Made by a program: the position numbers and the translations under genes. DNA of 64,000 nucleotides from Dactylosporangium sp040689395 (GTDB lineage: Bacteria > Actinomycetota > Actinomycetes > Mycobacteriales > Micromonosporaceae). The stretch's first letter is position 1; each line of letters begins with the position of its first letter. Shown here in pieces: positions 7,655 through 16,259 of this stretch. The stretch lies in the NCBI RefSeq assembly GCF_040689395.1, contig NZ_JBFAZX010000030.1, positions 26,952 through 90,951 on the forward strand. Direction: 5' to 3'. A model generated the notes under the pieces. The model was not told the DNA's origin and did no database searches. It saw only the letters and a program-made list of their open reading frames with translations.

Positions 7655-8901
7655 GCGATGCTCCAGCGGTAGGTGTGATCGAGTACGGCGCCCAGCGCCT
7701 CGGGTGTGAACCGCCCGCCGAGCCGGTCGCGGGCGGTGCCGGCCATCCGCGCGGCCTCGGCCGGCTCGTCGAGCAGGTATCGGATAGCCCGGCCGAGCAG
7801 CCCGGCGTTCTCCGGCGGGACCAGCAGGCCCGTCTCGCCGGGCACGACGACGTCGGGCACCGCGTTGACCGCGGTCGCCGCCACCGGCACCCCGGCGCCG
7901 ACGGCCTCGATGAGCGCGCAGGGCAGCCCCTCGTACCGGCTGGCCAGAGCGAACACGTCGAAGGCCGGCAGCAGGTCGGCGACGTCGTCGCGGTGGCCCA
8001 GCAGGCGGAACCGGCCGGCGACGCCGCGCTTGTCCGCCCGCGCCAGCAGCCGCCCGCGCAGCGGCCCGTCGCCGATCCACACGCCCCACACGTCGTCGCC
8101 GGTCTCGGCGAGCGCGTCGATCCACACCTCGGGCGCCTTCTGGTAGTCGACCCGGCCGACGGTGCCGACCAGCCGGACGCCCGGCGGCAGCCCGAGCCGG
8201 CGACGGGCCAGCCCCCGAGACCAGGGGCCGGGCTCGGCGTCGCAGCCCGCGACGGCCGGCGGAATGGTGCGGATGAGCTCCGGCTGGGCGAGCCCGAGCC
8301 GGATCGCCTGCGCGGCGATCGCGCCACCGACGGCGAGGAAGGCGTGCGTACGCCGGGACAGGTGCCGCTCCGCGCGCACGTACGCGGCCCGCAGCCAGCG
8401 CGCCTGGAACTCGTGGAACGGGAAGCCGTGGAAGGTGTGCACGATGCGGGCCACGGCGGCCCGCGACGCCGCGACGCGGCCCAGCGCCCCGGCCTTGGCG
8501 CTGTGCGTGTGGACGACGTCGTAGCCGCCCTCGGTCAGTAGCCCGGTCAGGGTCCGCAGGGCGGCGGCGTCCTGGCGCGGGGAGATCTGCGGTACCAGGC
8601 TGGACAGCCGCATCACCTGCAGGCCCGCTTTGAACGCGTCGAGCAGCAGGTCGCCCGCCGGCGCGTCGTTCACCGCCTCGGCCCCGCTGAGTACCGCCGG
8701 CTCCGCGGGACCGCGCGCCTCCCCCGCGGTGATCCCCTGGCCGCCGGCAATGAACGTGACGTCGTACCGGTCCGGATCGAGGGCCAGCGCCCCGCGCAGG
8801 GCGACCCCGCCGGCGCCCGCCGCCATCCGTGTGATCACCGTCGCGACCCTGAGCCGTCCGCCGTCCACCTCGGGCTCCCCCGTCCCCGTCCCCGTTGTCA
8901 T
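7645..8901 (-). CDS. Glycosyltransferase family 4 (GT-B)
   Basis: 418 aa, ATG start sharing ATGA with the HprK-like stop. GT-B architecture: the N-terminal domain has LRVATVITRMAAGAGGVAL and the HTHSAKAGALGRVAA acceptor-side motif typical of Wzx/Wzy cluster GT4 enzymes. The C-terminal domain starts at VRLVGTVGRVDYQKAPE and has the retaining-enzyme E-x7-E signature in SRYEGLPCALIEAVGAG. It should transfer an activated sugar to the lipid-linked acceptor on the cytosolic face. It is the only classical glycosyltransferase in the operon, so either the repeat is very short or further transferases lie elsewhere in the genome. Confidence 0.9.
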   Translation of the reverse strand: MTTGTGTGEPEVDGGRLRVATVITRMAAGAGGVALRGALALDPDRYDVTFIAGGQGITAGEARGPAEPAVLSGAEAVNDAPAGDLLLDAFKAGLQVMRLSSLVPQISPRQDAAALRTLTGLLTEGGYDVVHTHSAKAGALGRVAASRAAVARIVHTFHGFPFHEFQARWLRAAYVRAERHLSRRTHAFLAVGGAIAAQAIRLGLAQPELIRTIPPAVAGCDAEPGPWSRGLARRRLGLPPGVRLVGTVGRVDYQKAPEVWIDALAETGDDVWGVWIGDGPLRGRLLARADKRGVAGRFRLLGHRDDVADLLPAFDVFALASRYEGLPCALIEAVGAGVPVAATAVNAVPDVVVPGETGLLVPPENAGLLGRAIRYLLDEPAEAARMAGTARDRLGGRFTPEALGAVLDHTYRWSIAWN

Positions 8902-9896
8902 GCTGTGACTCCCCCTCGCATCGCCAGGCCGCACAGGCTCGCGGCCGACACCGAATCGCCGTCGCCGACCCGCACCCGCAGGCACGGCAGCCGCCGCGCG
9001 TAGCCCGCGGCGATCGCCTCGATCGGCGGATGCGCCGGACCGAGACCGGTCGCCAGCGCGAGGGTCGCCGCGAACGCCCAGAACCGGCGCAGCTCGCCGG
9101 CGGCGTACGTGCCGGCGACCAGGGCCCGCGCCGCCTCGTCCGGCGTGAGCCGGCCGACCTCGGTCCGGGGGCCGCGCTCGAGCACCACCAGCCGGTCGGG
9201 CTCCAGCATCGGCTCGCGGTCGTCCATGGGCAGCTCGACCCGGCCGTGCGACGTGCCGGCACGCGGCCCGCGCGCGGGCCCGTCGAGGCGTAGCGGCTCG
9301 GCGACGCCGAAGCAACGCGTTTCGTCGGCGCAGCACAGGTTGTCCGCGGTGGCCACCGCCCCGGCTTCGACGGCCTGGCGCAGCAGCGTCGACTTGCCCA
9401 CCCCGCCGGGCCCGGCCAGCAGCGGCGTGGCCGGGCTACCAGGGCCCCCGCGCAGTACGCAGGCGTGCAGCGGGACCCTGCCCCGCCAGCCGGCCCGCCA
9501 CAGCACCGGGTAGTGCACCAGGATCTGCCCGGCCAGCAGCCCGAACCGCGCGCCCAGCAGCAGGTTGGCGGCCCGCAGCGGCCCGCCCGGCCGGTAGCGC
9601 GCCAGGATCTCCAACGGCTCGCCGCCGCTCACCCGCAGGTCGAACCCGGATCCGCCGGCGTTGACCAGCACGGTCGTGACCCGGTCGGACCAGGTCCCGC
9701 GGGTCACCTGGCGCAGGCCGAGCAGGGGCAACGCCGTCGTGCCCGCCTCGATCCGCAGCCGGATCGTCGCGGCGCCGGCGACGTCCCGCGGCAGCGCGGT
9801 GGGCCCGGCGGCGCCGAGCGTGCGGGCTACCAGCCGGGCCGCCCAGGGCAGCTCGGTCTCGACGTCCACCACCTCGCCGGCGGTCTGGTAGCGCAT
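8898..9896 (-). CDS. HPr-kinase-like P-loop protein of the polysaccharide operon
   Basis: 332 aa. Its start shares one base with the dehydratase stop and its end overlaps the GT4 start. A Walker A motif, AGPGGVGKST (161-170), follows the short strand PLHACVLRG. This matches the HprK/P C-terminal kinase fold, in which the P-loop follows a strand-turn that contacts the substrate. The metal-binding region is TADNLCC, where HprK enzymes usually carry D-D. The first 140 residues are an all-strand or mixed domain without a clear name. HprK-like proteins without a PTS context also occur in polysaccharide and ribosomal-peptide gene clusters, with mostly unknown substrates. It could phosphorylate a sugar or regulate the operon's proteins. 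Confidence 0.7.
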   Translation of the reverse strand: MRYQTAGEVVDVETELPWAARLVARTLGAAGPTALPRDVAGAATIRLRIEAGTTALPLLGLRQVTRGTWSDRVTTVLVNAGGSGFDLRVSGGEPLEILARYRPGGPLRAANLLLGARFGLLAGQILVHYPVLWRAGWRGRVPLHACVLRGGPGSPATPLLAGPGGVGKSTLLRQAVEAGAVATADNLCCADETRCFGVAEPLRLDGPARGPRAGTSHGRVELPMDDREPMLEPDRLVVLERGPRTEVGRLTPDEAARALVAGTYAAGELRRFWAFAATLALATGLGPAHPPIEAIAAGYARRLPCLRVRVGDGDSVSAASLCGLAMRGGVTA

Positions 9897-11410
9897 CAGA
9901 ACCCGTCCGGATACGGGCCGGCGAGGCTCGCGGCGGTCCGCGGGTGCGGCGTGCTGCGGTATTCCGGCAGCAGCCGCCGCAGCAGCGCCAGGGTCTGCGG
10001 CTCGTCGTTGTCGCCGGCCGCGGCGTACAGCCGGTCGAGCAGGGCCGGCAGGCCCGGCGGCACCTCGCTGGTCCGGGTGGCCCAGATCTTCGGATGCGCG
10101 GTGGCCACGCGCACCTCGGAGTCGGAGAACACCTTCTCGTTGAGCTTCTCACCCGGTCGCAGGCCGGTGAACCGGATCTTCACCTCGGGCAGGTGCACGG
10201 CCTCGGCGTAGCGGTGCACCAGCTCGACGATCGGCACCGGCTCGCCCATGTCGAGCACGAACGTCTCCGCGTACTCGGCCATCGACACCGCCTCGAGCAC
10301 CAGCCCGACCGCCTCCTCGATGGTCATGAAGAACCGGGTGACGTCGGGGTGCGTGACGGTGACCGCCTGCGCCTTCGCCAGCTGGTCGGCCAGCACGCTC
10401 AGCAGCGACCCGCGCGAGCCCAGCACGTTGCCGAACCGCACCGACGCCACGCAGGTCGGCCCGCCGGCCGCCGCCTGCACCACGATCTCGGCCAGCCGCT
10501 TGGTCGCACCGAGCACCGAGACGGGGTCGGCCGCCTTGTCGGTCGAGATGAGCACGAACCGCGACGTGCCGTGCCGCACCGCGAGGTCCACGAGGTCCTG
10601 GGTGCCGCGGACGTTGGTCTTCACGGCCTCGCAGGGGTGGCGCTCCAGCAGGGGCAGGTGCTTGTGCGCCGCGGCGTGGAAGACGATGTCGGGCCGCGTC
10701 GTGGCGAACACCTGCTCCAGCCGGCGCCGGTCACGGATGTCGGCGATGATGATCTCGTTGGAGTCCAGGACGCCCGACCCGGTGATCTCCAGGTGCAGCC
10801 CGTGCAGGTTCGACTCGTCGTGGTCGAGCAGGTACAACGCGGCGGGCCCGAAGCCGTGGATCTGCCGGCACAGCTCGGAGCCGATCGAGCCGCCGGCGCC
10901 GGTGACCAGCACCCGCCGGCCGCGGATCAGCGCCCGTGCCCGCTGGGAGCTGACATGGATCTCGTCGCGGCCCAGCAGTTTGCCCACGTGTACCCCGCGC
11001 AGGTCCGACAGGCGCATGTCGCGCTCGACGGCGGCCAGGAACGACGGCAGGTGGCGCACCAGCAGCCCGGCGGCGACCGTCCGGTCGATCAGCTGCGCGA
11101 TGCGCGGCGACGGAAGCGACGGGATGGCCACCAGCGCGGCCCGCGCCCCGGTGAGCCGGGCCGCACTGGCCACGTCGTCCAGCCGGCCCATCACCGGCAG
11201 TCCCGCGGCCCGCCGCAGCCTCGGGTTGTCATCGAGGAAGCCCACCGGGCGCAGCCCGTATCCGGGCGCGGTGCGCAGCGCCCCGACGAGGGTGCGTCCG
11301 GCTTGGCCCGCACCGAGGACAAGGGTCGCCAGCCCATCCGGCTGCTGGTTATAGCGCGCCGTCGATGTTCTGCGCCAGTTCACGAAGGGGTACCTCCAGT
11401 TGGGTGTCAT
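9896..11410 (-). CDS. NDP-sugar 4,6-dehydratase (CapD/WbpM/PglF-like)
   Basis: 504 aa, ATG sharing ATGA with the DegT stop. Two Rossmann units: an N-terminal NAD-like domain with LVLGAGQAGRTLV (31-43), then the catalytic extended-SDR domain with VLVTGAGGSIGSEL (168-181), HAAAHKHLPLLERHPCEAV, STDKAADP and RFGNVLGSRGS. The C-terminal LRPGEKLNEKVF motif is diagnostic of this family. It converts UDP-GlcNAc (or a similar sugar) to the 4-keto-6-deoxy form. The usual four N-terminal membrane helices of WbpM/PglF are missing, so it is predicted to be soluble. The adjoining aminotransferase would aminate its keto product. Confidence 0.92.
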   Translation of the reverse strand: MTPNWRYPFVNWRRTSTARYNQQPDGLATLVLGAGQAGRTLVGALRTAPGYGLRPVGFLDDNPRLRRAAGLPVMGRLDDVASAARLTGARAALVAIPSLPSPRIAQLIDRTVAAGLLVRHLPSFLAAVERDMRLSDLRGVHVGKLLGRDEIHVSSQRARALIRGRRVLVTGAGGSIGSELCRQIHGFGPAALYLLDHDESNLHGLHLEITGSGVLDSNEIIIADIRDRRRLEQVFATTRPDIVFHAAAHKHLPLLERHPCEAVKTNVRGTQDLVDLAVRHGTSRFVLISTDKAADPVSVLGATKRLAEIVVQAAAGGPTCVASVRFGNVLGSRGSLLSVLADQLAKAQAVTVTHPDVTRFFMTIEEAVGLVLEAVSMAEYAETFVLDMGEPVPIVELVHRYAEAVHLPEVKIRFTGLRPGEKLNEKVFSDSEVRVATAHPKIWATRTSEVPPGLPALLDRLYAAAGDNDEPQTLALLRRLLPEYRSTPHPRTAASLAGPYPDGF

Positions 11411-12546
11411 GCGAGCAGCTCGGCCAGGCGGCCGGTGACGACGTCGACGGCATCGGGTGTCAGGTCCGGGTACAGCGGCAACGACAGCAGCTCCGCGCTG
11501 ACGCGATCGGTGACCGGCAGCGCGGCGCGCTCGTCGGGGCCGAACAGCGCGGCGAACCCGGTGAGCCGGTGCACCGGGATGAAGTGCACCGACGTGCCGA
11601 TGCCCGCCTCGGACAGGCCGGCGATGACGGCGTCGCGGTCGCGGACCCGCACCTGGTACAGGTGCCAGGCGTGGCGGGAGTGCCGCCGCGGCAGCCGCAC
11701 CAGCGGGGCGAGCGCCGCGTCGTAGCGCGCCGCCAGCTCGGCCCGCCGCCGCTGCCAGCCGGGCAGGGCACCCAGCTGGGCACGGCCGATCGCCGCCTGC
11801 AGGTCGGTGAGGTTGGCCTTGAACCCCAGCTCCGTGACGTCGTAGCGCCACGAGCCGCCGGGCAGGTAGCGCCGCCACGCGTCGCGGCTCATCCCGTGCA
11901 GCCGGGCGGAGCGCAGCCAGGCCGCCAGGTCGCCGTCGTGGGTGGCGATCGCGCCGCCCTCGCCGATCGGCAGGTTCTTGGTCGCGTAGAAGCTCAGGCA
12001 GGTCGCGTACGGCGCGCGCGAAGGGTCGTCGGCCCGCCCGACCGCGCCGCCGGGCCCGTGGGCGGCGTCGACCACGATCCGCGCGGCTGGCAGCCCGGCG
12101 GCGTCGGCGAGCGCGGCGTGGTCTGCCGGGTACCCGCCGAGCGGGCACACCACCATCGCCGCGGGCCGGCCGGCCCGGCGTACCGCCGCGGCGACCGTCG
12201 CCGGGCTCGGCACCAGCGTGTCCTCGTCGATGTCGACGAGGACCGGGCGGCACCCGGCGTGCACGATCGCGGCCACGGCGCCGCAGAACGTCAGGCTCGG
12301 GGTCAGCACGGGGGCGCCCGGAGCCAGCCGCAGCGCCCGCAGGCTCAGCTCGATCGCCTGCGTGCAGGAGGCGACGGCCACCACGTGCGGCTGGCCGAGG
12401 TACGCGGCGAGCTCGGCCTCGAACGCGCCGCACTCGGCGCCGGTGGTGACCCAGCCCGAATCGAGGACGCGCACCGCCGCCTCGCGGGCAGCGCCGGTGA
12501 ACGATGGAACGGCGAAGGGCACCGCCGTGCTCGTCGCGGCGGTCAT
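11407..12546 (-). CDS. DegT/DnrJ/EryC1 sugar aminotransferase
   Basis: 379 aa, PLP-dependent fold type I. The internal aldimine Lys is K190 in SFYATKNLPIGEGGAI, and D160 in VVDAAHGPGG contacts the PLP ring nitrogen. The N-terminus (VPSFTGAAREAAVRVLDSGWVTTG) and the HFIPVHRLTGF segment are typical of the family. It transfers an amino group, usually from glutamate, to a keto sugar, here most simply the product of the downstream 4,6-dehydratase. No PglD-like acetyltransferase follows in this operon, so the final sugar is not predicted. Stop and start are 4-base overlapped with both neighbours. Confidence 0.92.
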   Translation of the reverse strand: MTAATSTAVPFAVPSFTGAAREAAVRVLDSGWVTTGAECGAFEAELAAYLGQPHVVAVASCTQAIELSLRALRLAPGAPVLTPSLTFCGAVAAIVHAGCRPVLVDIDEDTLVPSPATVAAAVRRAGRPAAMVVCPLGGYPADHAALADAAGLPAARIVVDAAHGPGGAVGRADDPSRAPYATCLSFYATKNLPIGEGGAIATHDGDLAAWLRSARLHGMSRDAWRRYLPGGSWRYDVTELGFKANLTDLQAAIGRAQLGALPGWQRRRAELAARYDAALAPLVRLPRRHSRHAWHLYQVRVRDRDAVIAGLSEAGIGTSVHFIPVHRLTGFAALFGPDERAALPVTDRVSAELLSLPLYPDLTPDAVDVVTGRLAELLA

Positions 12547-13832
12547 CGCGCGCCCCCGTCCTCGACCACACCGAGCAGGTGCCAGCCCGAGGTGGCCGCC
12601 AGGTCGCGGATCCGGTCCACCGCCCGTGTCCCGGCGTGACGGCCGGCCAGCACCACCACACCGATGCGCCCGTCCTCGGCGGCCGGGTCGAGCTCCTCGA
12701 GCGCGCAGACGCGCTGCAGCCGCGCCGGGCCGCCGGACCTGGAGCCGGGTTCGCCGGAGGGCTCGGCCATGGCCGGGGTCATGGCCGGGGTCACGCCTGG
12801 GGCGCCGGCGAAGACCTCGACGGCGGGAGCCTGCACAGGAATCGCGATGCGGGCCGGCACGGCCGCGGGGCGCAGCGCGGCCGCCTCGATCCGGTCGACG
12901 ACCTCCGGGCCGATCGGTGGACCGCCGGGCCGCGCCAGGACGACGGTGGAGACGTTCGCACGGCCCGCGGCCAGCCGGATCCCGCGGCCGAGGTCAGCCA
13001 GCACCGCCGGCTCGGCGTCGAGCCGGCCCAGCCCCGGCGCCCGCAGCGCCCGGCCGACCTGCGTCGCGCCGGACACCCGGGGCCGCGCGATCTCGTTGAG
13101 TCCGGCCAGGATCAGGCCAGCGGCGAGGCCGGCGAAGGCGGCGATGGCGAGCCGTCCGGGCAGCCCCGACGGGTCCGGCCGGGACGGGACGGCCGGCGCG
13201 TCCATGATGGTCGAGCGTCCCGCGGTGGCGGCGGCCTCGGACAGCCGGTCGCGCTCCGCGGTGCGGTCGGCGATCAGCCGGTCCATGCCGGCGAGGTGGT
13301 TCTGCGCGACCGGGTCCTGCGGGCTGGCCTGGGCCTGCGCCGCGATCGGGGCCCGCTTCGCCGCCAGGTCGGTGAGCTGCCGGTTCAGGTCCTGGATCGC
13401 GTCGGGCAGCGCACCCACGCGCAGTGCGTCGAGCTGGCCGGCGACGGCGGTGACGAGCGCCGCGGCGACGTTGCGCGCCATGACCGGGTCGCGGTCGGTG
13501 TAGGCGATCTCCACGAGCGCGGAACTGCCGAGGCCGGTCACCGTCACCGCGTCCACGACCGCACCGGCGTCGCGGCCCAGGTGCGCCGGCTCCAGCCCGC
13601 GCCGCACGACGTCCGGGCTGGTCGCGATCGCCCGTACCTGGCTGACGACCGCGGCCGCCTCGGCGACCGACCGGGGGACGGCGGCCGAGGCGACAACGCG
13701 CCCGCTGGCGGTGTAGCGCGCGGGCTGGCTGGTCACGTACACGGCCATCAGCAGCACCGGTACGAGGACCGCCGGCAGCAGCACCGCCCAGTACCGGCGA
13801 ACCAGCCGCATCGCGACTTCGCTGACTTCCAC
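12543..13832 (-). CDS. Wzz-type polysaccharide chain-length / co-polymerase protein
   Basis: 429 aa if translation starts at the GTG at 13832, which has GGAGG 8 bases upstream; an in-frame ATG at 13871 has no such site. The protein has a membrane helix near the N-terminus (YWAVLLPAVLVPVLLMAVYVTSQ), an extracellular helical region (about 40-230), and a second helix (LAIAAFAGLAAGLILAGLNEI). This is the Wzz topology. The C-terminal cytosolic part ends with strands (RIGVVVLAGRHAGTR, WHLLGVVED) like a degenerate BY-kinase region but lacks Walker motifs and a Tyr tail. It probably sets polymer length and is the first gene of the operon. Confidence 0.8.
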   Translation of the reverse strand: MEVSEVAMRLVRRYWAVLLPAVLVPVLLMAVYVTSQPARYTASGRVVASAAVPRSVAEAAAVVSQVRAIATSPDVVRRGLEPAHLGRDAGAVVDAVTVTGLGSSALVEIAYTDRDPVMARNVAAALVTAVAGQLDALRVGALPDAIQDLNRQLTDLAAKRAPIAAQAQASPQDPVAQNHLAGMDRLIADRTAERDRLSEAAATAGRSTIMDAPAVPSRPDPSGLPGRLAIAAFAGLAAGLILAGLNEIARPRVSGATQVGRALRAPGLGRLDAEPAVLADLGRGIRLAAGRANVSTVVLARPGGPPIGPEVVDRIEAAALRPAAVPARIAIPVQAPAVEVFAGAPGVTPAMTPAMAEPSGEPGSRSGGPARLQRVCALEELDPAAEDGRIGVVVLAGRHAGTRAVDRIRDLAATSGWHLLGVVEDGGAR

Positions 13833-13972
13833 GCGAACGCCCTCCACCCCGGGTAGACACCCGATGAACACCAGATGGACGTGAGGTTAAGGCGATCTGC
13901 ACGGCCGGCCATCCCGTGCTCGGCGCAGGTCCGTCTACGCCATCTGTGGGGGGTCCGCGCCACCGCCCGCGG

Positions 13973-14638
13973 TCAGTGACCGGACCCGCGCAGCCCCTGC
14001 CGCATGGCCACCGCGACCAGCTCGAGCGTCGAGTGCGCCTCAAGCTTGGCCAGCAGGTTCTGGGTGTGGGTGCGTACCGTGTTGGCCGACAGGTGCAGCC
14101 GCAGCGCGATCTCGGCCCGGCTCAGCCCGTCGACGAGGAACTGCAGGACCTCCCGCTCCCGCGCGGTCAGGCGGCCGAGCGGGCTGGGCCGCGCCGCCTC
14201 GCCGCCCGCGATCAGCGCCGGCAGCGCCAGCCCCAGCAGCTGCGGTGACAGCCACGCCTCACCCGCCGCGACGCCGCGGATCACCCGCACCAGGTGGTCG
14301 ACGTCGACGGTCTTCGGCAGCCACCCGCGCGCGCCGCGGCGCAGCACGGCGACGACCTCCTCGGCCGACTCGTCCGCATCGACCGCCGTCAGCATCACCA
14401 CCTTGGTGGCGGGCGCGGTCTGCGCGATGTAGCCCGCCAGCTCGACGCCGCTGTCGTCGCCGAGCGCCACGTCCAGGAGGGCCACCTGCGAGCGGCCGGC
14501 CGCCAGGCACGCCCGCGCCGCCGCGGCCGTGAACGCCACGCGGATCGGCCGCAGGCCCGGTTCCCGCGACAGCCGCGCCTGCAATGCCTCGGCGAACAGC
14601 GCGTGGTCGTCGACCACCAGCAGCGAGATGTCCTGCAT
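13973..14638 (-). CDS. NarL/FixJ-type response regulator, orphan
   Basis: 221 aa. Receiver domain: acidic pair in LLVVDDHALFAEAL, phospho-acceptor Asp in VALLDVALGDDSG, Thr in VVMLTAVDAD, Lys in WLPKTVD. The C-terminal LuxR-type helix-turn-helix is LTAREREVLQFLVDGLSRAE followed by SANTVRTHTQNLLAKL. It should dimerise and bind DNA after phosphorylation by a sensor kinase, but no histidine kinase gene is near. It is divergent from the beta-helix gene and codirectional with the polysaccharide operon 140 bases downstream, so it is the best local candidate for controlling either. The ATG is chosen; a GTG two codons upstream is possible. Confidence 0.9.
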   Translation of the reverse strand: MQDISLLVVDDHALFAEALQARLSREPGLRPIRVAFTAAAARACLAAGRSQVALLDVALGDDSGVELAGYIAQTAPATKVVMLTAVDADESAEEVVAVLRRGARGWLPKTVDVDHLVRVIRGVAAGEAWLSPQLLGLALPALIAGGEAARPSPLGRLTAREREVLQFLVDGLSRAEIALRLHLSANTVRTHTQNLLAKLEAHSTLELVAVAMRQGLRGSGH

Positions 14639-14830
14639 CGCCACACCATGCCGCAAGATCGGGTGGCACCGATGGCGCGGACGTGGTAGGCGCGGGGTGA
14701 GCGGGCCGGGTGAACCCCCGGGCGACCTCGCCGAGAGTGAGGGCAAACTACGGCTTTTGCAGGACGTGTCATCCGGTCGCCGCCAGCAGCATGAGCCGGT
14801 CATTTCCGATCTGTTTCCACTGGAGTGTTC

Positions 14831-16162
14831 ATGTCGTGCGCTCATCGGCTGGCCCGGCTCTGCGCTGTCACCGGCGGTCTGTGCGGGTTGGCCCTCATCG
14901 GCGTGCTGGGGGCGGCCCCCGCGTTCGCCGCCGATCCGTTTCTCTACGTCGGCGGCCCGGGCTGCTCCGACAGCGGCCCGGGCACCCAGGCCCAGCCGTT
15001 CTGCACCATCAAGAAGGGTGCGACGGTGGCCACGGCCGGCCAGACCGTCGTCGTGGCCTCCGGTACGTATCCGGAGACCGTCACCGTCGGCAAGAGCGGC
15101 ACGGCCGGCAGCCCGATCACGCTGCGGCCCGCCGCCGGCGCGACCGTCACCGTCACCGGAGGCACCAACGGCTTCGTCGTGTCCGGCAAGTCGTACGTGA
15201 CGATCAGCGGCTTCAACGTCACCGACAGCACGTCGTACGGCATCTCGGTCAAGTCGTCGAGCCACATCGTGATCTCCGGCAACACTGTCTCGGGCGCGGG
15301 CACCCCGGTGAGCGGCGGGATCGCCGCGGGCATCTACCTGAAGTCGGCCACCGACTCGACCGTCAGGGGCAACTTCACCCACCACAACAGCGACCACGGC
15401 ATCTACCTGGCGGCCGACACCAGCGAGACCACGGTCCAGGGCAACGAGTCGTCGTTCAACGCCAACGAGTACCGCCGTAACGCCAACGGCATCAACGTCA
15501 TCGGGCCGGACAACACGATCATCGGCAACGTCCTGCACGACAACGAGGACTCGGGCCTGCAGTTCTACCCGGGCGCGGACGACTCCTTCGCCACGCTCAA
15601 CGTCACGTACAACAACGGCGACCACGGCATCGACAACCTCAACGTCACCGGCGGCCGGCTGATCGGCAACACCGTCTACCACAACTGCACCAGCGGCATC
15701 AACGTCGAGGGCACCTCCGGCAACTACGTCGTGGTCAACAACATCGCCGTCGACAACGCGGTCTACCCGGCGTACAACGGCATCGCCTGCAACCGGCGCG
15801 CCGGCAACATCGGCATCTGGGACTCGGCCCCGGCCACCACGGTGGTGGACAGCAACCTCGTGTACCTCAGCAAACCCGGCACCATGTACGTGTTCGGCTC
15901 GTCGTTCACCTCGCTGGCGGCGATGCGGGCCGCTACCGGCCAGGAGCAACACGGCCTGCAGGCCAACCCGCTGTTCGTCGACGCGGCCGGCGGCAACCTG
16001 CGACTGTCGCAGGGTTCGCCCGCGATCGACTCGGCCGACTCCGGCGTCGACGGCGAGCAGCCGGTCGACATCAACGGCACGCCGCGCCGCGACGACCCGG
16101 CCGTGCCCAACACCGGCATCGGCCCCCGCCCGTACGACGACCGGGGCGCCTACGAGTTCTGA
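14831..16162 (+). CDS. Secreted right-handed beta-helix protein
   Basis: 443 aa, ATG with GGAG 5 bases upstream. Signal peptide with likely cleavage at AFA/ADP (about residue 33). The rest is a parallel beta-helix: repeated short coils such as SYGISVKSSSHIVISGNTVS, GIYLAADTSETTVQGN, GINVIGPDNTIIGNVLHDN and GINVEGTSGNYVVVNN. The N-terminus (TQAQPFCTIKKGATVATAGQ) is the usual cap of DUF1565/NosD-like pectate-lyase-fold proteins. Such proteins bind or cleave polysaccharides; catalytic residues cannot be assigned. Next to an exopolysaccharide operon a lyase or epimerase acting on the product is reasonable inference. A strong terminator follows. Confidence 0.85.
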   Translation: MSCAHRLARLCAVTGGLCGLALIGVLGAAPAFAADPFLYVGGPGCSDSGPGTQAQPFCTIKKGATVATAGQTVVVASGTYPETVTVGKSGTAGSPITLRPAAGATVTVTGGTNGFVVSGKSYVTISGFNVTDSTSYGISVKSSSHIVISGNTVSGAGTPVSGGIAAGIYLKSATDSTVRGNFTHHNSDHGIYLAADTSETTVQGNESSFNANEYRRNANGINVIGPDNTIIGNVLHDNEDSGLQFYPGADDSFATLNVTYNNGDHGIDNLNVTGGRLIGNTVYHNCTSGINVEGTSGNYVVVNNIAVDNAVYPAYNGIACNRRAGNIGIWDSAPATTVVDSNLVYLSKPGTMYVFGSSFTSLAAMRAATGQEQHGLQANPLFVDAAGGNLRLSQGSPAIDSADSGVDGEQPVDINGTPRRDDPAVPNTGIGPRPYDDRGAYEF

Positions 16163-16163
16163 G

Positions 16164-16203
16164 CGTCGGGCGCCGGTGGCGAGCCCGCCCCTGGCGCCCG
16201 ACG
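16164..16203 (+). terminator. Stem-loop terminator after the beta-helix gene
   Basis: Perfect 11-bp arms CGTCGGGCGCC (16164-16174) and GGCGCCCGACG (16193-16203) around an 18-base loop, starting just after the stop codon. There is no T-tract, as is usual for actinobacterial terminators. Confidence 0.7.
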
Positions 16204-16247
16204 ACGGTCCTAATTCGAGGAATGTACATTCTTCACTCAGGTTCTGC

Positions 16248-16253
16248 GATACT
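16248..16253 (+). promoter_or_regulatory. Possible -10 box of a leaderless transcript
   Basis: GATACT lies 6 bases before the ATG of the following membrane-anchored gene, and no ribosome-binding site is present. This fits the leaderless-mRNA layout common in actinobacteria. No convincing -35 box is visible. Confidence 0.35.
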
Positions 16254-16259
16254 GCGCCC

